This document shows positions 26,305 to 34,679 of a DNA stretch of 64,000 nucleotides, piece by piece. The stretch comes from Phycisphaeraceae bacterium D3-23 (GTDB taxonomy: Bacteria; Planctomycetota; Phycisphaerae; Phycisphaerales; Phycisphaeraceae). A program made the translations under genes and the position numbers. The notes under the pieces were generated by a model, which was not told the origin of the DNA, did not search any database, and saw only the letters and a list, made by a program, of their open reading frames with translations. The DNA lies in contig CP114179.1 of the NCBI GenBank assembly GCA_039555135.1, positions 2,666,001 through 2,730,000 of the forward strand, written 5' to 3'. Every line of letters begins with the position of its first letter. Position 1 is the first letter of the stretch.

Positions 26305-26411
26305 CGAAGTGGCCGAGTGGTTCAGTGGCCAAGTGGTCTAGCGGTTTAGGGTCAAGGTGCGCGAAACTCTTCACTTGGCCACTGGGTCACTCGATCGCTG
26401 GGCCACTTCCC
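26305..26411. repeat. Intergenic inverted element with AGTGGCC word
   Basis: The left arm (26305-26333) has GAAGTGGCC, GAGTGG and CAGTGGCCAAGTGG. The right arm (about 26371-26411) carries the inverse, CACTTGGCCACTG ... GGGCCACTTC, with about a dozen extra bases. The right arm ends three bases before the DUF1800 stop. Confidence 0.65.
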
Positions 26412-26414
26412 AAA

Positions 26415-27905
26415 TCAACAAAGCTGGTACTCCGGCATCGCCGTGATCAGCAGGAGCAATCCCGTCACGGTGTCGGGCGTGACGCCGGTGGTGCGCGATT
26501 CGAGGAACTGGTAGAGCGACGCGCGTCGGTCGGCCGAAACGTGCGGGCCCAAGAGCGAGTCGCAGAGATGGTCGACGGTCTGCCGCGGCGCCGGGTTGTC
26601 GAGCCCGGCGAGCAGGGCCATCGGTTCGTAGTCCATCTGCGAACGGCGCCACTGCCCGCTGGGGTCTTTGCCGGTGATGAGGTAGGTGCAGATGTTTTGG
26701 CGAAGCAGCAGGGTGGAGGTGTTGATCCAAGAGCGCCCGCCGTCCCAGCCCGCGACGCTGGGGGGCTCGAAGAGGTCCTGGCCCATCGCGCGGAGCCCGC
26801 GTGTCAGGCCGCGCCCATCGCGCATCGGTGTGTCGAGGGCACGGGCTGTGCCCGCCATGAGTTGCACCGGGCTCTTGATCTTGCGGCCGATGATCTCGGT
26901 GTCGTAGAAGTGCCTGCTCTTGAAAAGGTGTTCGAGCGCGGGCGCGAGCGCATAGTCTTCATCCCGCAGGACGCCGGCGAGCGCATCGATCACGCGGCGC
27001 TGCGGGCCGGGCACGAGGTCCCAGTCGTCCGAGACGTCCGCGACAAAGTGGCGGTAGAGCTTGAGCGCGACGAACCGGGCGCAGGCTTGTTGACGAAGCA
27101 GGAGCTGGACAAAGTCGTCGCCATCCCACCAGCCCTCTTCGTTGAGGATGGCTTTGCGACCCTGGTCGTGGGCGCGCTGGTTGAAGGCGAAGTCGTTGTC
27201 GTTGACGGTGTAGCCCGTGAGCGTGCGTGCACCCTCGCGGATGTCGGCCTCGGTGTAGTGGCCTTCGCCCAGGGTGAAGAGCTCCATCAGCTCGCGGGCG
27301 AGGTTCTCGTTGGGCCGGCGGGCGTTGTTGCGGTCGTTGTTGAGGAAGCGGATCATCGCCGGGTCGCGGACGATCCCCGCGGCGAGGTCGGCGAACGAGC
27401 CGTTGGCGTTGGCGCGGAACATCGCGTTTTGCTGCTGCATCAGGAAGCTGTCGCGGATGTCGCGGTGGCGCGTCGCGAAGTGGCTGTGCCAGAGCAGCGT
27501 GAGTTTCTCTTCCATCGGACGTGGCGTCTGGATCATGCGCTCAAGCCACCAAGTCTGCAGCGACAGGTGCATCCGCCGGTCCTCGGCCCGGGCGACGTTG
27601 GTCTTGCGCGTGATCCGGTCGACCGTGTCCCCGTCGCCTTCACGCCGGGCCCGCACCAGCGCCTGGCGGTCCTCCTGCGAACGCGGCGCGATCACGTCCG
27701 GGTCCAGGTCGAGCTCGGCCAGCCCGCCCAGGTCGACTTGCTGATACCGCACCAGCCGGCGCACTGCCCCGTCGAGCCCAAGCCCATGCAACTGGGCGAC
27801 CGCCGCGGGCGACCCGCCAAACCCCGCCCGCGAGAGCAGGTGCCAGGCAAATGCGGGGCTGAAGTCACGCGACGCGATTGGGCTGAGCGAAGGGTTGGGC
27901 GGCAT
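26415..27905 (-). CDS. DUF1800 protein
   Basis: A 496-aa protein with the DUF1800 hallmarks: HLLSRAGFGGSP near the start, LTLLWHSHFATRH, NPFlike NENLARELMELFTLGEGHYTE, ARTLTGY, and PPSVAGWDGGRSWINTSTLLLRQ at the C-terminal third. No obvious signal peptide. It is the first gene of the DUF1800-DUF1501 unit; the partner carries the Tat signal, so export as a complex is possible (inferred). Confidence 0.93.
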   Translation of the reverse strand: MPPNPSLSPIASRDFSPAFAWHLLSRAGFGGSPAAVAQLHGLGLDGAVRRLVRYQQVDLGGLAELDLDPDVIAPRSQEDRQALVRARREGDGDTVDRITRKTNVARAEDRRMHLSLQTWWLERMIQTPRPMEEKLTLLWHSHFATRHRDIRDSFLMQQQNAMFRANANGSFADLAAGIVRDPAMIRFLNNDRNNARRPNENLARELMELFTLGEGHYTEADIREGARTLTGYTVNDNDFAFNQRAHDQGRKAILNEEGWWDGDDFVQLLLRQQACARFVALKLYRHFVADVSDDWDLVPGPQRRVIDALAGVLRDEDYALAPALEHLFKSRHFYDTEIIGRKIKSPVQLMAGTARALDTPMRDGRGLTRGLRAMGQDLFEPPSVAGWDGGRSWINTSTLLLRQNICTYLITGKDPSGQWRRSQMDYEPMALLAGLDNPAPRQTVDHLCDSLLGPHVSADRRASLYQFLESRTTGVTPDTVTGLLLLITAMPEYQLC

Positions 27906-28027
27906 GGGGTGAGACCTCGTTGCTATGGAGCGGTATCGGTCAAACGCAGAGGCCCCCCGAGTATTGCAGCTACGGGGCTGGGTGGCGAGCGAAATCGCTG
28001 GTATTTACGGCAAGATACACAGGACAA

Positions 28028-28071
28028 GCCGCTCGTGGCTTAGCGTGGGGAGACGCTAAGCCACAAGCGGC
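28028..28071. repeat. Long stem-loop (19-bp arms)
   Basis: GCCGCTCGTGGCTTAGCGT, loop GGGGAG, then ACGCTAAGCCACAAGCGGC; one mismatched pair. It lies in the gap between lexA and the DUF1800 gene, downstream of lexA. No T-run; could terminate lexA or be a REP-like repeat. Confidence 0.7.
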
Positions 28072-28147
28072 TGAATGGGGAGCGATTGGGTTCTTGAAGG
28101 CGGCTCGTGGCAATCTATTTCGAGGGCAATGAAGCCTCCTCAGCCGC

Positions 28148-28780
28148 TCAATACGCCCGGACGACGCCGATGCAGACGCCTTGGATCTGGAGCTGGTTTT
28201 TCTTGACGACGATGGGCTCGTAGGCGCTGTTGGCGGGTTCGAGGTGGACGGTGCCGTCGCGCTGGGGGCGGTAGTACTTGAGGGTGGCCTCGTCGTTGTC
28301 GACGAGGGCGACGACGATGTCGCCGGACTTCGCGGCGTTGCGTTGTTCGCAGACGACGTAGTCGCCGTCGGCGATGTGGACGTCGATCATGGAGTCGCCG
28401 CGGACCTTGAGTACGAACTTGCTGGTGTTGCGTGAGCCGGGCGGTGAGAAGACCTCTTCGAGGTCGAGGTGCTCGCGTGTTTCGACGGCCTCGATGGGCG
28501 AGCCCGCGGCGATGGAGCCGACCAGGGGGAGCTTGGTGTTGCGTTGTTCGTCGGGGAGCTCGAGGTCAGGCGACAACTCCAAAGAGCGCGCCTTGTTCGG
28601 GTCGCGGGTGAGGCAGCCCTTTTTGATGAGCGCTCCGACGTGTTCGAAGACGGTGACTTTGGAGACGCCCAGTGCGTCGCCCAGCTCCTGCATGGTCGGC
28701 GAATAGCCACGGCTCAGCCGGGACTCGCGGATCATCGAGAGGATCTTCATCTGCTTGGGGGTGAGGTTCGGCGTGGTCAT
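28148..28780 (-). CDS. lexA: LexA repressor
   Basis: SOS-response repressor with self-cleaving S24 protease domain, 210 aa. The N-terminal winged helix-turn-helix covers about 1-65 (SPTMQELGDALGVSKVTVFEHV). The cleavage bond is Ala92-Gly93, with catalytic Ser130 in RGDSMID and Lys168 in ATLKYY. All cleavage residues are intact. No family-specific SOS box could be named upstream. The upstream hypothetical frame runs into the first 215 bases of this gene. Confidence 0.95.
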   Translation of the reverse strand: MTTPNLTPKQMKILSMIRESRLSRGYSPTMQELGDALGVSKVTVFEHVGALIKKGCLTRDPNKARSLELSPDLELPDEQRNTKLPLVGSIAAGSPIEAVETREHLDLEEVFSPPGSRNTSKFVLKVRGDSMIDVHIADGDYVVCEQRNAAKSGDIVVALVDNDEATLKYYRPQRDGTVHLEPANSAYEPIVVKKNQLQIQGVCIGVVRAY

Positions 28781-29348
28781 GGGTTGTCCTCGTAAGTGCC
28801 AGGGTCAGGGGTTTGTCGGATTCGGTCTGGGTCAGGTGCTGCGGATCGAGCGGTTTGCCCGCGTCGGCTCGGTCGGCGAAGACGGGGGCGGGGGTGGGCA
28901 GGTCGAGCGTCCCGCCGTTCCATCGGATCAGCCGGACGGCGGGCTGGGGCGCGGCCGCGGCTTCGACAGCCAGTTCCAACTGGTCGTGGCGTTCGTCGAG
29001 GTCGCCAAGCTGCTGGCTCTGGACCTGCATCCAGTGGGTGAGGGCGTGGAGCAGCGCGAGCTTCTGCTGGGCCCCGGGCTTGCCGGGCTGTGCGTAGGTC
29101 GGGGTCGCGGCGGGGTTACGGTGCTCGAAGCGGTCGGCGGGGCGACGGCGGGGCGTGTCGTCGATGTTATCCCCATCCGCTCCACGTCCGCGTAACCGGG
29201 CCCAGGCGGCGAGTGAGCCGGCCGATTCGCCGTCGGGGTCGTGGCCCTGCGACGCGGTGGTGCGTGATTTGACGAGTGTTTTGCCTTTGACATCGAATCG
29301 TGTGTTGTAGCTGCCGCCGGGGCCGAGCATGAGGAGTGGGGTTGGCAT
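28566..29348 (-). CDS. Hypothetical protein overlapping lexA
   Basis: A 260-codon frame on the same strand as lexA. Residues 1-185 look protein-like, with MPTPLLMLGPGGSYNTRFDV, an acidic/Pro-rich middle and QQKLALLHALTHWMQVQSQQLGDLDERH suggesting a short coiled coil. The last ~70 codons run through the lexA start in another frame and are Arg/His-rich, so the natural end may lie earlier after a frameshift, or the overlap is real. No family recognised. Confidence 0.4.
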   Translation of the reverse strand: MPTPLLMLGPGGSYNTRFDVKGKTLVKSRTTASQGHDPDGESAGSLAAWARLRGRGADGDNIDDTPRRRPADRFEHRNPAATPTYAQPGKPGAQQKLALLHALTHWMQVQSQQLGDLDERHDQLELAVEAAAAPQPAVRLIRWNGGTLDLPTPAPVFADRADAGKPLDPQHLTQTESDKPLTLALTRTTHDHAEPHPQADEDPLDDPRVPAEPWLFADHAGAGRRTGRLQSHRLRTRRSAHQKGLPHPRPEQGALFGVVA

Positions 29349-29710
29349 CGGACATTCCTTCGCTGGGGTTTCGCTTGGGCGGGCCCCCTACATGTTGGGG
29401 CTGATCCGCCGGGGTCCGGTGTTGTATCGCCTGTGCGTCGCCGGGCCCTTGAAACCTCATCGGCCAGTGTGTTCGGCTCACGTTACCCGAATGTACCCCA
29501 AACGTCAAGCCGGACGCATCGAGATTGTTGTGGCCTGTTTTATCGGGACTCTGCGGTTTGTTGGGGCGTTGGCGGGGGATCGTGTTATCGGGCTGTGGAA
29601 ATCACACCGCCCAACCGCGTGGAAAAAGCAACCTCGACCGTTCGGGTTTGTAGTCGGGATGGTGTATCCTTTGCTCGACAGACATCCCCGCATCTAAACG
29701 AGGTGAGAGA
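29349..29710. other. Gene-free stretch upstream of the PEP-CTERM gene
   Basis: 362 bp between divergent genes. Short open frames here lack coding character. A GAGGTGAGAG ribosome-binding site precedes the PEP-CTERM ATG. I found no convincing promoter pair, RNA or repeat. Confidence 0.5.
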
Positions 29711-30685
29711 ATGAAGCCCAGCGCCCCCGCGATCGCCGCCGCCCTGTTTGCCGTCGCCAGCCCTGCATTGGCCGAGCAGGTGAACCTGGACCTCATGCTC
29801 GCCCCGGCCACCAGCGAGCAGAACACGCTCGACCTGAGCGTCTCGGTCGACCTCGGTATCGCCAGCGACAGCGACAGCGACACCTCGACCGTGAGCGGCA
29901 ACGCACTGGCCGACGTCGATATCGACTTCGCGTCCGACGGCACGGTCGATGCGATCAACAGCATCTCCTTCGCCGGCGGGACGGTGCAGTTCGACGACGA
30001 CCTGACCTTCAACCTCAGCTTCCTCTTTGGCGCCGCCACCGTCAACGCCTCGGGCACCAACCTCGCGGGCCAGCTCCAAACCCCCGGCGCCCCCGCAAGC
30101 GTCGATGCCAACGGCGACTTCGGCCTCGACTCACAAAGCATCAACGTCAACCAAGGCGTCCTCACCGCACAGGGCACCGGGCTCGCCTCGGCCATCGACA
30201 CCACCATCGACTTCGCCCAAGAGCCCCTCGCCGCCGCGCTCCTCGGCACGGCCAACCTCGACGTCATGCTCGACTCCGTCGTCGGCACCACCGCCACCTA
30301 CACCGCCACCCTCACCGCCCCCATCAGCTTCTCCGAGCCCTTCGACGCCAGCGGCATCGAGGTCTTCGTCTCCGCCGACGGCAACATCCTCGCCACCGAT
30401 ACCTTCACGCGTGAACTCACCTTCGAAGAGACCGGCGACATCGACGGCGACGGCTTCGTCGGCGCGGCCGACCTCGACATCCTCCTCGCTAACTGGGGCA
30501 GCCTCACACTCCCCGGCCAGAGCGGCGACCTGAACGGCAACAGCCGCATCGACCAGGGTGACCTCGATATCGTCCAGGCCAACTTCGGCAACGGCACGCC
30601 GCCCAGCGTCGTCCCCGAGCCCGGCTCGCTGCTCGTCCTGGGCCTCGGCGGCCTTGCACTCGTCACCCGACGACGACGCGGCTAA
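29711..30685 (+). CDS. PEP-CTERM protein with dockerin-like module
   Basis: A 324-aa secreted protein. A signal peptide covers residues 1-21 (ALFAVASPALAEQ). The middle is Asp/Thr/Ala-rich beta-type sequence. A dockerin-like pair of Ca-binding loops follows (GDIDGDGFVGAADLDIL and GDLNGNSRIDQGDLDIV). The C-terminal sorting signal is VVPEPGSLLVLGLGGLAL followed by TRRRRG. PEP-CTERM proteins are processed by exosortase and delivered to the extracellular matrix; no exosortase gene is in the window. A clear terminator follows. Confidence 0.88.
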   Translation: MKPSAPAIAAALFAVASPALAEQVNLDLMLAPATSEQNTLDLSVSVDLGIASDSDSDTSTVSGNALADVDIDFASDGTVDAINSISFAGGTVQFDDDLTFNLSFLFGAATVNASGTNLAGQLQTPGAPASVDANGDFGLDSQSINVNQGVLTAQGTGLASAIDTTIDFAQEPLAAALLGTANLDVMLDSVVGTTATYTATLTAPISFSEPFDASGIEVFVSADGNILATDTFTRELTFEETGDIDGDGFVGAADLDILLANWGSLTLPGQSGDLNGNSRIDQGDLDIVQANFGNGTPPSVVPEPGSLLVLGLGGLALVTRRRRG

Positions 30686-30715
30686 CACAAGACAACACGG
30701 TTCAATCCGCTGAAG

Positions 30716-30741
30716 CCCACAGATTCCATCTGTGGGTTTTT
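30716..30741 (+). terminator. Rho-independent terminator
   Basis: CCCACAGAT-TCC-ATCTGTGGG followed by TTTTT, 30 bp after the PEP-CTERM stop. Confidence 0.9.
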
Positions 30742-30791
30742 CAATCGATGCACCACAGCCCGGCCCCCCGCCAAGCTATCCTACGCGCCCC

Positions 30792-31523
30792 ATGACCGCA
30801 CCTGCCGACCCCATCCAGCTCCGTATCGGCCGCAAGCTCGGCTCGCGCTACCAGGTCCAGGCCCTCATCGGCGCGGGCTCCGAGGGCAGCGTCTACCGCA
30901 TCGCCGACCCCGACACCGGCATCCACCGCGCCGCCAAAATCTTCAAGCCCGGCTACGACACCCGCTCAAGGCGATCCACCCAGCACGCCCGCAAGCTCAA
31001 CCACCTCCGACGCTGCGACATCGTCCTCCAGTACCTGCACAGCGAAACCGTCATCGTCCGCGGCGAAAAACTTACCGCGCTCATCTCCGAACTCTGCGAG
31101 GGTGTCCCGCTCCAGACCTTTATCGAAGCGCACCCGGGCAAACGCCTGCCGCCGTACATGGCGCTGCACGTGCTAGCCGCGCTGACCGACGGGCTCACCG
31201 AGGTCCACGCGCTGGGCGAGTACCACGCGGATGTCCACACCGAGAACATCCTGATCCAGCCGCGGGGCGTCGCGTTCGAGCTCAAGCTGATCGACTTCTA
31301 CGAGTGGGGCAAGACCACCAAACGCAAGCAGGAGCAGGACGTCCTCGACACCGCCCGCGTCCTCTACGACATGCTCGGCGGCAAAAAACACTACGCCAAA
31401 CAGCCCGCCCCCGTCCGCCACATCTGCGCCGGCCTGCAACACAAACGCATCCTCGAACGCTTCCCGACGATCGCTGCGCTCAACACCCACCTGCACAACT
31501 TCGCGTGGGAGACGATGCGGTAG
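30792..31523 (+). CDS. Atypical serine/threonine protein kinase-like protein
   Basis: A 243-aa single kinase domain without membrane segment. The glycine loop is GAGSEGSVYRI and the ATP lysine is in AAKIFK. The catalytic loop reads YHADVHTEN instead of HRDLKPEN, so the usual Arg and Lys are replaced although Asp and Asn remain. The magnesium motif is DFY rather than DFG. This resembles ABC1-type loops more than Hanks kinases. It may be a divergent active kinase or a pseudokinase. Its stop is two bases from a convergent short frame. Confidence 0.75.
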   Translation: MTAPADPIQLRIGRKLGSRYQVQALIGAGSEGSVYRIADPDTGIHRAAKIFKPGYDTRSRRSTQHARKLNHLRRCDIVLQYLHSETVIVRGEKLTALISELCEGVPLQTFIEAHPGKRLPPYMALHVLAALTDGLTEVHALGEYHADVHTENILIQPRGVAFELKLIDFYEWGKTTKRKQEQDVLDTARVLYDMLGGKKHYAKQPAPVRHICAGLQHKRILERFPTIAALNTHLHNFAWETMR

Positions 31524-31525
31524 GG

Positions 31526-31600
31526 TCAGTCTTCGTCAAGACCTCGCAGATCCGACTCGATCCGCTCGGTTTCGACGGCACTGGAGAATCGCAGATTCAC
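31526..31600 (-). pseudogene. Possible truncated RelE/ParE toxin stub
   Basis: A 24-codon frame begins at a GTG that overlaps the antitoxin TGA (GTGA). Its start VNLRFSSAVETE resembles the N-terminus of RelE/ParE toxins, but a stop follows at once and then the convergent kinase gene. Too short for a firm call. Confidence 0.3.
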
Positions 31601-31824
31601 CTGCGCAACATCCCACGCATCCGCTCGAAAACCGCATCCGCATCAAGCGTCGGCATCTCGCCGGACTCGACGGCAGCAACGTGGCGGGTGATCTCGCTGC
31701 GCCACGCGGGGCTGATCTCAAAGCCTTCGTCGTGCCCCAGTGTCGCCATCAGTCGCTCAACGACCTGCGCACGCTGTGAGCTGGGCAACTGCATCGCTTC
31801 CTGAATGATCTGCTCAAGCGTCAT
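31597..31824 (-). CDS. Addiction-module antitoxin-like protein
   Basis: A 75-aa protein: MTLEQIIQEAMQLPSSQRAQ, then VERLMATLGHDEGFEISPAW and VESGEMPTLDADAVFERMRG. This matches the short antitoxin family found upstream of RelE-type toxins (Unstab_antitox-like). The ATG at 31824 gives the usual length. No full toxin gene follows on the minus strand, so this is an orphan antitoxin or a decayed module. Confidence 0.75.
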   Translation of the reverse strand: MTLEQIIQEAMQLPSSQRAQVVERLMATLGHDEGFEISPAWRSEITRHVAAVESGEMPTLDADAVFERMRGMLRR

Positions 31825-31862
31825 TATTGAATTATATCCGCGTGTGATACCGAAGCGAAGCG

Positions 31863-32699
31863 CTATCGCACGTAAAACAGGATGAAATTGTGAACCGGCC
31901 CTGCCGCCTGCACGACGATGTCTTGGCGGTGCTCGGCAATACAAAACGCCGAAGAAGGCCCACCATCAAGATTCAAGGCGCGATCAAACGAAGTCACCCC
32001 GAACAGTTCGGGGCGGCTGTGCAACAGTTGCGCAAGTTGAAAGAGTGAAATCGCGTCGGCGGTCATTAGGACGAGTTCGCCGTCACGCCCCAGCGCAATC
32101 ACCGACCGCCTTTGCATACGCTGATCGTCCGAGTGAATCCCAATCACGCCGCCCGGGTCGATGAGGAACGGGCCCGACTGGATCGCGTCGTGACTCACAG
32201 ACACGCTGCTGCTGTGCTGAAGTTCAATCATGCCGGACGCATCTATTGCGACGACGCCCGACTGGACCGGTTCACCCGACAGCGGCGCGATCTCAACGGC
32301 GTCGTCGACCGCCAACCCCGCAGGTAGAAACTCGTCTGTGAAGTAACCGCCATTGATTGCAAACAGCGCATTGGCTTGGCTGCAAACATCCGTGATATTG
32401 AGGGACTGATCAGACTCGGTCCCGGCGGGATGGAACCAGAGGTCGGCCCTGACTCGTGACAGCGGAACAGTCACAACATGAAACTGTGTGGCCGTATCCC
32501 GATCAGGAATGCGCCAACGGAAACTGCGGTACACCATCCCTGCCGGGAAGTCTTGATCCACCTGCAGATCAATCACGCGCGGGCGCGCCGTGTGTTGCAA
32601 AACAATCACAATCAATATCACCGCGATCACTGCAAGAACGACGAAACAGAGAAGCCATCGGCGCTTGTGCGGACCGCTTGTTTCATGCTGCGGAGGCAT
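31863..32699 (-). CDS. Phosphodiester glycosidase (NAGPA domain) membrane-anchored protein
   Basis: A 278-aa protein with one N-terminal transmembrane segment (about residues 15-34) and a periplasmic domain bearing the NAGPA hallmarks NGGYF, QSGPFLI and ALNLDGGPSSAF. NAGPA-type enzymes cleave GlcNAc-phosphodiesters; bacterial members act on wall or capsular glycans. GC content is somewhat lower than its neighbours. Next to the antitoxin gene on the same strand. Confidence 0.85.
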   Translation of the reverse strand: MPPQHETSGPHKRRWLLCFVVLAVIAVILIVIVLQHTARPRVIDLQVDQDFPAGMVYRSFRWRIPDRDTATQFHVVTVPLSRVRADLWFHPAGTESDQSLNITDVCSQANALFAINGGYFTDEFLPAGLAVDDAVEIAPLSGEPVQSGVVAIDASGMIELQHSSSVSVSHDAIQSGPFLIDPGGVIGIHSDDQRMQRRSVIALGRDGELVLMTADAISLFQLAQLLHSRPELFGVTSFDRALNLDGGPSSAFCIAEHRQDIVVQAAGPVHNFILFYVR

Positions 32700-32762
32700 C
32701 GATTCCTAACAAGTTGATGGCGTGGCGGCTGGGCGATTGCACAATCGTAGCCCGTCCCGACC

Positions 32763-33269
32763 CTACTCATACAGATGATTACTCGCCGCCTTGGACCACT
32801 CCTGGCGTTCGAACGCGAAGCGTTTGGAGGGGTCGACGACGAGCCCGACGTCCGGGTCGTCGATCGGGCCCATGTGGCGGATGCGGCAGCGCTCCAGCGA
32901 GAACGCGCCCTCGGAGTCGCCCCAGAGCAGGCCGTCGATCGAGTAGACCGAGTTGTCCTGCGGGTCGCGGAAGAGGTTGGCGGTGCGGTCGTAGGTGACG
33001 GTTTGGCCGGTGTCGGGGTTGACGAGGTAGAGCGCGACGAGCATGCCGTGCCGGCTGAGCAAGGCGACGTTCTCGCTGGCGGCGTAGTCGAGGTAGAGCT
33101 TTTCTTCCTCCCAGTCGCTGGCGGGCCCGATCTCGAAGGGCTCGAGGTCGATGCCCGGCGTCTTGGCCATCGCGCGGGTCTGGTGGTCGCCCCACAGGAC
33201 GACGTTGTCGCACGACACCAGCACGGCGGAACACGGCAGCAAGAGCAGAGCGAAAACGGTGCGCATCAT
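32763..33269 (-). CDS. Hypothetical lipoprotein
   Basis: A 168-aa protein with a lipoprotein signal ending LVSC (Cys20). The rest is soluble and acidic (EEEKLYLDYAASENVALLSRHGM, YSIDGLLWGDSEG). No family recognised. Confidence 0.7.
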   Translation of the reverse strand: MMRTVFALLLLPCSAVLVSCDNVVLWGDHQTRAMAKTPGIDLEPFEIGPASDWEEEKLYLDYAASENVALLSRHGMLVALYLVNPDTGQTVTYDRTANLFRDPQDNSVYSIDGLLWGDSEGAFSLERCRIRHMGPIDDPDVGLVVDPSKRFAFERQEWSKAASNHLYE

Positions 33270-33352
33270 GCCGGGGTTATCGGCCAGACGCGGGGTAGGC
33301 GCTCACCTTCACGCCCGAGGGTGCCCGGCCGGGATCGTTACAACCACCGACG

Positions 33353-33429
33353 GTTTAGCCGCCCGCCCAACGGGCGGCGCGTGGCTGACCGGATCACCGA
33401 CGCGCCGCCCGTTGGGCGGTCGGCTAAAC
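33353..33429. repeat. GTTTAGCC inverted-repeat element, copy 1
   Basis: Two 30-bp arms (33353-33382 and 33400-33429) match in inverse orientation with one mismatch. Each starts GTTTAGCCG and contains the nested palindrome CGCCCAACGGGCG; the spacer is 17 bp. It lies upstream of the lipoprotein gene. Confidence 0.85.
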
Positions 33430-33460
33430 AATGCGTCATACCCTGCGGCAACTGATCCAC

Positions 33461-34633
33461 TCAAGGCGTCGCGTTGGTCGCTGCGGAGAGAATCGACGCA
33501 GCGATGTACAGCACCCCGACGACGAGCCCGAGGTAGCCCGTGACGAGCCCGGCGACCGCCATGCCGCGCCCGCCGACCTGGCCCCGGCTGCGGCCGATCT
33601 GCCCCATCGCGATGTGGCCGGTGATGATCGCGACGATGGAGGGCAGGATAAAGCAGCAAAACAGCAGGCCGCAGATCCCGCAGATCATGCTCGTGATCGC
33701 CAGCCCGCTGGTGGACTGCGGGCCGTACATCTGGCCCATGGGCTGCGCGGGGACGGGCGGGGGCGCGTTGCTGGCGAATGGGTTTTCGACCGGCGGCGGG
33801 CCGTAGGGGTCGTGCGCGGGCGGCGAGCCGTAGCCATCGTCCAGCGGCCCGGGCGGGGGCGGTGTCGATGCAAAAGGCGACGCCTGCTGCGGCGGCGCAG
33901 ACGACGAAGCCGAAGCCCCGCCCGCGCCTTGCCAGACATCGTCCCGCGCCGGGCCGGGATGCCCCGACTGCCCGCCGCCATACCCGGCATACGGCTGGGG
34001 CTCCTGCGGCTTGGGCAAAAACAGCCCGAGCGCCATCGCGAGCAGCGCGACCACCGCCAACACAATCCCCGTCCCCGTACACGCCCAGCCCGCCCCCGTC
34101 CCGCCCAGGAACGCGCTCTGGCGAAGCACCACCGCCTGGTCCACATCCGTCTCCGGAAAACTCAGCAGCACCTGCGCCGGCGCGTCGGGCTGGTACTGCT
34201 TGAGTTCCTCACGCAGCCGGGCCCGCTGGACCGTGCAGACCAGGAACGGCTCCTGCGCCAGCGCGCGGATCTCCGCGTCGTCCTGGGTCAGCGAGCTGCT
34301 CAGGATGTACTCAAACCCCAGCACGGTCTCGTCGGCCGGGCTGTCCAGCGCGACCAGCGGGATGTACGCGCTGCCCCACGACTCGGGGTCGTCGTCCACC
34401 GGCCCGTTCACCGGGTCATTCGTCACCATGAAGTAGCCGTCGAGCATCAGCTGATAATCAATCAGCTTGAACTTCTCGCCCGCCTTGGGCGGATTGGTCG
34501 AAAGCTCCGCGAACGTCACCTCCCGCATGTTCGCGGCCTGCTGGTCCTCGTAAAGCCCGTACCCGCCGATTGCGCCGCTGCAAAGCGCGACAAACAGCAG
34601 GAGCACGCCGGCGATCAGGAAGAAGGGTTTCAT
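33461..34633 (-). CDS. Membrane protein with C-terminal DUF4190 domain
   Basis: A 390-aa protein. Residue 1 starts a signal-anchor helix (MKPFFLIAGVLLLFVALCSG). A ~150-residue extracytoplasmic domain follows, then a second helix (VLAVVALLAMALGLFL), a Pro/Gly/Ser-rich linker of ~90 residues, and a two-helix DUF4190 domain (ITSMICGICGLLFCC ... GRGMAVAGLVTGYLG). The start at 34633 is chosen at the helix; upstream codons are Arg-rich. Function unknown. Confidence 0.75.
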   Translation of the reverse strand: MKPFFLIAGVLLLFVALCSGAIGGYGLYEDQQAANMREVTFAELSTNPPKAGEKFKLIDYQLMLDGYFMVTNDPVNGPVDDDPESWGSAYIPLVALDSPADETVLGFEYILSSSLTQDDAEIRALAQEPFLVCTVQRARLREELKQYQPDAPAQVLLSFPETDVDQAVVLRQSAFLGGTGAGWACTGTGIVLAVVALLAMALGLFLPKPQEPQPYAGYGGGQSGHPGPARDDVWQGAGGASASSSAPPQQASPFASTPPPPGPLDDGYGSPPAHDPYGPPPVENPFASNAPPPVPAQPMGQMYGPQSTSGLAITSMICGICGLLFCCFILPSIVAIITGHIAMGQIGRSRGQVGGRGMAVAGLVTGYLGLVVGVLYIAASILSAATNATP

Positions 34634-34679
34634 GGCACCCCCGAGTGAAAAGAAAGAGAATCGGACCCGCGCAGCGTCG

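Noticed and set aside
26305-26411. Terminator between DUF1800 and DUF1501
   Set aside because: The arms are long and imperfect, made of an iterated word and without T-run, so it is treated as a repeat element.
26019-28043. 674-codon plus-strand frame over the DUF1501/DUF1800 genes
   Set aside because: Antisense shadow; the minus strand has complete family motifs.
29329-29697. Short plus-strand frame upstream of the PEP-CTERM gene
   Set aside because: No coding character, overlaps the start of the divergent hypothetical gene, and no family sequence.
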